This document shows, in pieces, positions 58,701-64,000 of a stretch of DNA of 64,000 nt. Positions within the stretch are counted from its first letter, which is position 1, and the number at the start of each line of letters is the position of its first letter. The stretch is taken from NCBI GenBank assembly GCA_021186555.1, contig JAJKFL010000010.1, positions 24,496,679-24,560,678 of the forward strand, given 5' to 3'. The stretch comes from Reticulitermes speratus. Its lineage: Eukaryota > Arthropoda > Insecta > Blattodea > Rhinotermitidae. The translations under genes were made by a program, and so were the position numbers. Below the pieces are notes generated by a model, which saw nothing but the letters and a program-made list of their open reading frames with translations, was not told the origin of the DNA and did no database searches.

Positions 58701-61700
58701 GATACTGGAAATTGAAAGAGGAAGCACTAGATCGCACTGTGTGGAGAACTCGCTTTGGAAGAGGCTACGGACCTGTCGTAAGACTGACTGCAGAATGAAG
58801 AGGCTACGGACCTGTCGTAAGACAGACTGCAGAATGAAGAGGCTACGGACCTGTCGTAAGACAGACTACAGAATGAAGAGGCTACAGACCTGTCGTAAGA
58901 CTGACTGCAGAATGAAGAGGCTACGGACCTGTCGTAAGACAGACTGCAGAATGAAGAGGCTACGGACCTGTCGTAAGACAGACTACAGAATGAAGAGGCT
59001 ACGGACCTGTCGTAAGACAGACTACAGAATGAAGAGGCTACAGACCTGTCGTAAGACAGACTGCAGAATGAAAGAGCTACGGACCTGTCGTAAGACAGAC
59101 TACAGAATGAAATTAATGAAATAATAATGAAATTGACACTCACGTACTCTTGATGCACAATGTTAACTGCCCAGTCGTGTGTCCAATGTGCATGTGAGAG
59201 ACGAATGTGGGATATAAAAATATAGTTGCACAGTCACATAATAGTACACTTAAAAGTACAATACATTCAGTTCAAACACAGCTGTCTGTTTACTGCACAA
59301 AAACAGCTACATGTGCAGTAAATAAACAGCTGTGAATGTATCGTACTTTTAAATGTACTGAAGACACAATGGGGTTGAATTACCATAAGAACACACAACA
59401 GTAATTTACTTACATCATGAAATGGAGGTGGTTTATAACTGACTTCCTTAAATAATAATTTTATTCAATGGAAGTAAGAGCCTGCTTTTTAATTTTTACT
59501 GTTTATTTCAACAAATTAATTTTGCAGCAGAAACATCTCAAAGTTTTGTGTTAGTATAAAGGTAAAATAAAGGTGAAGGTAAAACGTAAAGTTGTCCCTG
59601 TGCATGCCATGATGACATAGAGTGGGAGTAGAGGTATAGCTCCACTCATTCTTAACCTCAGCACTAGATGGGGTTGCGTGGTCAGCTTCATGCTCTAGTC
59701 ACGTACACATGGGGCAAGAAATGCGGGCTGGGTGGGCCCCAGAAACAATCAGGATGTTTCAGAGAAGATAAAAATCTCTTGCCCCAGCCAGAATCGAAAG
59801 ATGATCTTTCGGTTGTACAGCCAGTAGCCTAGTCACTATACTGACTGAGCTATCCCACCTTTTACTATAAAGGAACACTATATTTATATTGCAAGGATGA
59901 GTGATTATCACACTGGTGTTCAGATTCTGAGGCGAAGATGAATTGCTGACAGATGCACGTGTGGCAGAGACATTTTTAGTGGGTGTGCGAAACTTCTTCT
60001 TTGGTGCAACAGCCTTTTTAGGCCAAGACCGCCCCAATGATCTTCTTCCATTGATTCCTTTCCTGGGCTTTCCTTTTCCATTGGCTTACTTTAAGAGTCT
60101 TGAGGTCGTTTTCTACATCATCAAGCCACCGTGTAGCTGGTCTTCCTACTTTCCTTTTGACATAAAATGGATCATTAGAAGTGACCTTTTTACAGGGGTT
60201 GTTATCATCTGGCTCTTTATACAGGTTGTAAATTTCTGTATTATATCTTATACGCCAGATGCCTCTATCATTCACGGCCCCATATATTTTTCTCAAAACT
60301 TTTTTTTTCAAAAGTCATAAGTTTTTCTATATTTCCTTTGTTCAAGGTCCAACTTTCCGATCCATATGTAAGGACCGGTCTAATTAATGATTTATATAGT
60401 TTGCATTTTGTTTTTCTACTAAGAAACTTACTGTCCTGAATTCTTTGGAGTTTTCGTAGCCTGTGAAAGGTCTCATTGCGCCAGGTGTGAGCCAGGCCCG
60501 AGTCACATCTTTCTCATCGAAGAACACAACGTTGTAATGCGTCTGCAATGTGAACATCATCAAAGTAGTCATTCAAGCAAAACACAAAGTTAATAACAAC
60601 CAGTAGTGTATGGAATTGCATACAGAAAAATAACAGTTTGTACAAGTGAAACGCAGTTAAGAAATGCAGGCATATGTTAGATAAAATAAGGTGTAAATGG
60701 CATAATAAAGTAGAGGAACTGTAAAGAAAAGTGTGTAGTTTGGAGGGGACTGTGCGTAAAGACAGCTGGGTGTTTAATGTTGATGAATGATGAATGATAA
60801 ATGAATGAATTAATGATGCTAGATGACAAATGAGCACTGCAGATGGTACTGCTCAATGATCGTCTAAAATATAGATGAGTAACAGCACATTGCCGATCAC
60901 AGTGGCCACGCGGTCTAAGGCGTAGGTCTGCGGCCGCTCGCTTACTAGGATTGTGGGTTTGAATCCCACCAGGGGCATGGATGTCTGTCTGTTGTGAGTG
61001 TTGTGTGTTGTCAGGTAGAGGTCTCTGCGACGGGCTGGTCCCTCGTCCAGAGGAGTCCTACCGAGTGTGATGTGTCTAAAAAGTGTGATCGTGAAGCCTC
61101 GAAGAATGAGGCAGCCTAGGCCCCCAAGGGGCTGTTGAGCCATTGGAAAAAAAAAAAGCACGTTGTTTGGGCAACAGCTGTGCTGCCGTCTCTGCAGAAG
61201 ACAGTACTAACATGACACGTCAATCAGTTGTTATAAAAAGGGCTACATTCTCAGACAGCTAAAACTGTTATGGTACAAATGAATGTGCTCCCTGAGTGTT
61301 ATGCAACATAGACATGATTATGTAAATTACCAAAAACATAAATTAGAAATTTAAAAAGTAAAAATTACTTTCCTCAAGTACTTTCACAGTTTTGTCCATC
61401 ACCAAACCTCACCTTTTGACACAATCTCCAATGAAATATTTTCAGCACTAGTTCTTTCATTTTATGCTTTCCCCTCAAACTGAATGTACAGTTGACCATC
61501 AAGTCCAGCAAGTGTCCAATTGGTGCTAAATAATCTCTGCCCCTGACATGCCTGCTTATTTCAGTTCAATGAACCATGTATTCAGAAGTGAACTGTCGCT
61601 GTTGTTGTTGTTTCATGAACAGCAAAAGGTTATGACAAATTGTTCAGTCAAGTACAGAAGGTTATGATGAAATACTGTCTGAAAAATGGATAAATAAAGA

Positions 61701-63897
61701 GATCATTGAACTGGTGACGTTTAGCTCACTTGTTTTTTAAGGAAGACGAAGTTAAGGTATCAGGGATGCCATGATGTTCTGCGCGTTTGAGAAGAGTCAG
61801 GAACTGACAAGAGCTGAGAAGTGCCAACAACAATGATTAGCTTGCAAGGGGAAGGAAAGTGAAAACTGGCTACCAAACTGAAAGAAATAGGTATTAATTT
61901 GTGCATCTGATAGAAGCAAAAATGTGTACAATGATTGCTTGAGCACCAGGGGATTACTGTCCTGTATGTTACTCACAGGAATGTCAGAGAAGGTGTTGAT
62001 CCAGTAGTATTGTTCGGTATCTGGATCATCGTCCACCATCGCTGGCCACCAAGGGTATCCCGCAAGGCGACCCCACACAACAGAACCAGCCGTATAGATA
62101 TTGTGGATAAGATCTTCTTCTTCTAGTGGTGTAGGGGCTTCTCGGGAGCAGCGCAGCTGTTGTACCTCTTGTCTGAAGTTAGAAGAACATTTGTAGTAGA
62201 CAGGATGCACGTCGCGCACTTACTGTTTGTGGCCACGTCTCATTTGGCGCTCTGTTCTCAAGTCTTATAACAACTAAAGAAAATGTAGGAATACGCAGAG
62301 ACAGAATGGCTTGGTCTTCTAAAAGAATGACTCTTTCATTTTCCTACAAAGAACTACATATTTCTCAGCCTTGGTGACAATTTTGAAGACAAGACAATTA
62401 TGTCAGTGATGTTAAGTTGGAAAATGTAGACAGTTTATTTGTGTAAAGGACGCTGTACTGGTCACAAGAGTCATGTGTCGTGTCAAGCGAATTATTACTG
62501 ATGTTCAGGGATAGTGGCAGCCAACTCTGAAGCATGCCGACACGTGCCACTTTGTGATACTGACACAAGTCTGCATGGTAATCAGAATGCTCAGTGGGCT
62601 GCACCCTAGGTACTAAACTGAAGCTTTTTCAGTTGACCTTTCCTACTGGTTTATACTGTAGTTTTAACTGCAGGTGTAAATCATACATGCTGTGTGTAAT
62701 ACAGCATTGAAATTGCACAAATCATTTAGGGACATCTCGTACATGAGCACGTGTTCTGAATGGAGACCAGTAACTTGCCTTGTAAAGATATTTAATTCTC
62801 TTAACATTTATCTGACTGGATTGGTATTTAAATTTTATCATATGGTTTATGAAAAATGTTTTATTTGAATAGGAAAAGATGAAATTTTGAAATAAATGAC
62901 ATTTTGTGAAAAAAAAAAAGAGATTATGCAGAATGTCTTAAAAATGCAGCGTATTTCCATATTGCCTAAATATACAAAATGAATTGTAGGGTGCATTCAC
63001 AAATGCAAATGCAAATGCAGGTCTTTTAAACGTTAAAAATATATAATTTAAAACATGAACTGAAAAAAATGCACTGTTTTATTTCCAGGAATTTTCCTTA
63101 AGTTGTACTAATTTCAGTTACAGTGTGCTTTGACAGTACTTTTTGGTATTGAGGTCCATAAGATTACGACAAAAACGTTCCATACCCTGAAAACCTCTGA
63201 ACGTTAAATAATGATATGTATTTTACAAAATTACCTGAATTCATGTGACAAAACCATTGTTCTGGGACTTCAAGAGGGTCATGAATGTCGTGTAAATATC
63301 GCCATTTGTTACACGTTGGACGGCAACATTGCACCCATAGACCCACTTCACGCCTCTTCTGAAGCCATAGCAGTCTTTCCTTCGGTGATAAATCTGGTCC
63401 TGGCTGGCTCAGGAAAGCCTGCGAGCACTGGCTCTGGGAAGCAGACTTGTGAGTGACAGAACGCTGATGTATGTTACTGTCCCGTACAGCGTTACTGTGG
63501 TTGTGGCCGTGTTTGTTGTTACAAACATGGCCACACTTCTGCGAATGATGGCTGCACTGGGTGCTGTGTTTCGAGTGGCTACCGCTGTGATTCTGCAAAC
63601 AACCGGACTGACTTAACTGAGACGAATCTTTTACTGCAGGCTCATTGCGTTCAGCTAACGCTGACTTCTGCGAGGAAGAATTATCTTGATGCTTGGAAGC
63701 CTGATTTTGTCTCATTTTCTTAAACTTAGGAAGACTGTCAGTATCTTTACAGACAGGCTTGAAGTTTTTGATATGCATTTGAATGTTTTTTGCATTGTTG
63801 ATCACGTTTCTGCATCTTGTCTTGTACTTTCTGTGTTTCCTGCTTCTTTGGACGGACTGGAGGGATGGTGGATTTGGTGTTCCGGTTGATAGAGGAA
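53048..63897 (-). CDS. ZCWPW1: ZCWPW1-like histone reader gene (CW + PWWP), 5' end outside window
   Basis: Spliced minus-strand gene of about 775 codons inside the window. Order: polar His/Ser/Gln-rich region, CW zinc finger, PWWP domain, a conserved ERLRTFGFLARYKG block, a Lys-rich patch and a long acidic tail ending DSLDFEPEE. In vertebrates ZCWPW1 reads H3K4me3 through CW and H3K36me3 through PWWP and helps repair meiotic double-strand breaks; that role here is inferred. ZCWPW2 is the alternative, but it lacks a comparable long C-terminal region. Exons (high to low coordinate): 63235-63897, 61977-62172, 60432-60542, candidate 59912-60013, 56676-56850, 55747-55821, 53048-54057. Phases agree at every join except CW to PWWP, where one base is missing. 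Upstream coding sequence, start codon and promoter lie beyond 64000. Confidence 0.85.
54249..54721. mobile_element. Pogo/Tigger-like MITE in the last intron
   Basis: Left end CAGTGGACCCTCGAACTTC, right end read inward CATTGGAACCTCAAACTTCG, flanked on both sides by TA. The interior repeats GAACAA/AAGTCGAAC motifs and has no transposase frame. The 473-bp size and ends fit a non-autonomous Tigger-type element. Confidence 0.8.
55335..55430. repeat. 23-bp tandem repeat, about four copies, in an intron
   Basis: Unit GATAAGTCGGTCCCTGTCAC plus CAC, with one TCTCTGTTAT variant. A GTTA tetranucleotide run lies at 55693-55727. Confidence 0.85.
55747..55821 (-). CDS. ZCWPW1: ZCWPW1-like exon f: 75-bp acidic exon
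   Basis: Acceptor TTTTTTTACAG and donor GCGAAG|GTAATT frame a 75-bp phase 1-1 exon: EDEETFSLNSDNDETLSVYR then NLRE. Good splice sites, correct phase on both sides and strong acidic composition support it. Being a multiple of three it could be skipped without harm. Confidence 0.7.
55990..56031. other. Perfect 18-bp-stem hairpin followed by GAAACGTC
   Basis: CCTGCTTCCTCTGTCTCC and GGAGACAGAGGAAGCAGG are exact complements with six bases between. CTTCTGAAACGTCAG follows. The design matches the hairpin at 30112-30172. Confidence 0.9.
56074..56380. repeat. 43-bp minisatellite, seven copies, in an intron
   Basis: Unit TGTCTTGCCAACTGTAATGA, then TACTCGCTGCTGTCAACAAT and TTA, essentially identical copies. 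It starts right after the hairpin element. Confidence 0.95.
56676..56850 (-). CDS. ZCWPW1: ZCWPW1-like exon e: post-PWWP conserved block, GC donor
   Basis: Acceptor GCTTTCGATAG, then TIARGTDYAKRLQVAKLQAQ, KALPMGIGERLRTFGFLARY, KGPIGS and a basic run KRKKEQDKRKT. The LFGF-like segment after the PWWP domain is characteristic of ZCWPW1. The exon must leave in phase 1 to join the next two acceptors. Only CTG|GCAAGT does so, a GC-AG intron with otherwise perfect consensus. The nearby GT at 56671 gives the wrong phase. Confidence 0.75.
57779..57902. other. Perfect 124-bp palindrome, no spacer, in an intron
   Basis: Bases 57781-57840 are the exact reverse complement of 57841-57900, and two more bases pair on each side. 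The arms are 62 bp with no mismatch and no loop bases. TTGATATTCACAT lies directly outside both ends (57765-57777 and 57904-57916) as a 13-bp direct repeat. No coding capacity. Confidence 0.95.
58045..58290 (+). mobile_element. SINE-2 copy in an intron, plus strand
   Basis: Head decayed (GCTGAGTGATCTGGGGTTTG); body GATCTTTGACCCATCCAGCC, CACTCACCTCCATCTAGTGC, AATGGAGCTATACCTCTACT and CATCCTGGCATGTACATGG are clear. Confidence 0.8.
58505..58800 (+). mobile_element. LINE-B 3' end, plus strand, in an intron
   Basis: Open frame reading KRRKANWIGHILRRNCLLKH, VIEGKLEGRIEMTGRRGRRR, LKEKRRYWKLKEEALDRT and RFGRGYGPVVRLTAE, then a stop. This is the C-terminal end of a non-LTR reverse transcriptase. It is 5'-truncated, as most LINE copies are, and runs straight into a tandem array of its own last bases. 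Confidence 0.8.
58757..59113. repeat. 39-bp array of the LINE-B 3' terminus, about nine copies
   Basis: Unit AGAGGCTACGGACCTGTCGT then AAGACAGACTGCAGAATGA. The first copy is the natural end of LINE-B (ORF tail through its stop codon); the others follow head to tail. Small variants are CTACAG, CTGACTGC and GACTACAG. Confidence 0.95.
59243..59360. other. Imperfect long inverted repeat in an intron
   Basis: TTAAAAGTACAATACATTCA and TGTTTACTGCACA on the left return inverted as TGTGCAGTAAATAAACAGCT and GAATGTATCGTACTTTTAAA. Arms of about 50 bp, about 12 loop bases, several mismatches. Confidence 0.8.
59590..59862 (-). mobile_element. SINE-2 copy in an intron, minus strand
   Basis: Plus-strand view: GGAGTAGAGGTATAGCTCCA, CTCAGCACTAGATGGGGTTG, GCTGGGTGGGCCCCAG and reversed head (CTATACTGACTGAGCTATCC). 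Nearly full length. Confidence 0.85.
59912..60013 (-). CDS. ZCWPW1: Candidate ZCWPW1-like exon d (Lys/Ser-rich linker)
   Basis: A 102-bp open block, phase 0 at both sides, that fits between exons c and e: AVAPKKKFRTPTKNVS, then polar residues to NLNTS. The acceptor (GGCCTAAAAAG) and donor (AGT|GTGATA) are weak, and the first codons may be the end of the LINE-C fragment. Skipping it keeps the frame, so the gene model does not depend on it. Confidence 0.35.
60014..60431 (-). mobile_element. LINE-C fragment abutting exon c
   Basis: Minus strand reads SKFLSRKTKCKLYKSLIRPV, LTYGSESWTL, a frame change, KKVLRKIYGAVNDRGIWRIR, YNTEIYNLYKEPD, then KRKVGRPATRWLDDVENDL. This is the usual C-terminal run of an RTE/Jockey-style endonuclease-reverse transcriptase. 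The sense orientation is the same as the host gene. Homology begins at or inside the donor of exon c. Confidence 0.8.
60432..60542 (-). CDS. ZCWPW1: ZCWPW1-like exon c: second half of PWWP
   Basis: Acceptor CACATTGCAG, then THYNVVFFDEKDVTRAWLTP and GAMRPFTGYENSKEFRT. VVFFDE..VTRAW is the usual continuation of a PWWP domain after the first strands. Donor ACA|GTAAGT is a perfect consensus, phase 0. The donor region coincides with the start of a LINE-C fragment, so the last ten or so codons may be element-derived. Confidence 0.8.
60892..61160 (+). mobile_element. SINE-1 copy in an intron, plus strand
   Basis: Head GGCCACGCGGTCTAAGGCGT with TGTGGGTTTGAATCCCACC, body CCCTCGTCCAGAGGAGTCCT, tail CCCAAGGGGCTGTTGAGCCA and a run of A at 61147-61156. 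The tail is complete, making this a useful reference for the family. Confidence 0.9.
61161..61976 (-). other. Intron between exons b and c, remaining part
   Basis: No repeat or RNA that I can name besides the SINE-1 at 60892. Confidence 0.5.
61977..62172 (-). CDS. ZCWPW1: ZCWPW1-like exon b: end of CW and first half of PWWP
   Basis: Acceptor TTCTTCTAACTTCAG, donor CCT|GTGAGT. From the acceptor the reading is DKRYNSCAAPEKPLHH and then a stop at 62123-62125. The neighbouring frame reads LEEEDLIHNIYTAGSVVWG, GYPWWPAMVDDDPDTEQYYW and TFSDIP, a clear PWWP beta-barrel start with the GYPWWPA signature. Both halves match the family, so one base appears to be missing between about 62126 and 62150. 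This is either an assembly error or a real disabling mutation. Confidence 0.8.
62173..63234 (-). other. Intron between exons a and b
   Basis: About 1.06 kb, AT-rich. Short A run near 62910-62920 and a CAAATG triple near 63001-63017. No mobile element recognised. Confidence 0.6.
63235..63897 (-). CDS. ZCWPW1: ZCWPW1-like exon a: N-terminal region and CW zinc finger
   Basis: Opens after an acceptor ATATATTTTCAG and closes at donor TCAG|GTAATT, phase 1. 221 codons. The first 150 or so are basic then rich in Ser, His and Gln (CSHHSQKCGHVC, HGHNHS). The CW domain begins near 63345: WVQCCRPTCNKWRYL, then DPLEVPEQWFCHMNS. These residues supply the first three zinc-binding cysteines and the cage tryptophans; the fourth (YNSC) is in the next exon. 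The upstream phase shows that at least one more exon exists outside the window. Confidence 0.85.
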
Positions 63898-64000
63898 CTG
63901 AAAATATATTTTTATAATTTAATGTATAAATTAATAGTAGAGTTCGGTGTACAGTCAGCCATTACTTGTGCACCTCGAATACATAGAACTGAAACACGTT

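Noticed and set aside
63898..64000. Start codon ATGGCTGAC on the minus strand upstream of exon a
   Set aside because: It is followed by a stop after 16 codons with no good donor. I treat this segment as intron, with the true start outside the window.

Overview
The window is nuclear DNA of a repeat-rich animal, most likely an insect. A polyneopteran such as a cockroach or termite is plausible but not proven. The evidence is a split gene with GT-AG introns, several tRNA-derived SINE families, non-LTR retrotransposon (LINE) tails, small DNA transposons with terminal inverted repeats, and a very large amount of tandem repeat. There is no sign of bacterial operons, CRISPR arrays or organellar genes.

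One protein-coding gene is well supported. It lies on the minus strand from about 63897 down to 53048 and continues off the right edge. It encodes a CW zinc finger followed by a PWWP domain, a conserved basic/aromatic block and a long polar, acidic C-terminal tail. This is the ZCWPW1 architecture, a dual reader of histone H3 methylation that works in meiotic recombination in vertebrates. I resolve six exons plus one candidate, including a 75-bp exon (55747-55821) and an intron that phase requires to be GC-AG. The join between the CW and PWWP parts needs a one-base correction to stay in frame. The introns hold SINEs, three LINE fragments, a pogo/Tigger-like element, minisatellites and a perfect 124-bp zero-spacer palindrome.

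The rest (1-53 kb) has no convincing host gene. About 26 kb of the 64 kb is tandem array. Main units: 57 bp (1569-2600), 114 bp (five loci), 39 bp (10026-11124), 19 bp (11742-12290), 73 bp SINE heads (16439-16960), 91 bp (18695-20010), 44 bp (23034-23697), 23 bp (25362-25728), 25 bp (25999-26783), 21 bp (27876-29338), 23 bp (30265-31888), 54 bp (35170-35720), 43/44 bp (39300-45635), 70 bp (48963-51380), 35 bp (51783-52860). Between them lie decayed mobile elements: SINE-1 (Leu-tRNA-like), SINE-2, SINE-3, SINE-4, three LINE families (A, B, C), a hAT MITE with its target duplication, a transposon with long inverted repeats and a transposase remnant, foldback hairpins, and a recurring element with a GAAACGTC stem-loop.

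The unifying pattern is that many arrays grew out of pieces of mobile elements: a SINE promoter head, a LINE 3' end, the interior of a MITE-like element, a TE stem-loop. Several arrays show young higher-order structure. Most long open frames in the window are by-products of array units whose length is a multiple of three. All family assignments are by eye from motifs; no database search was possible.
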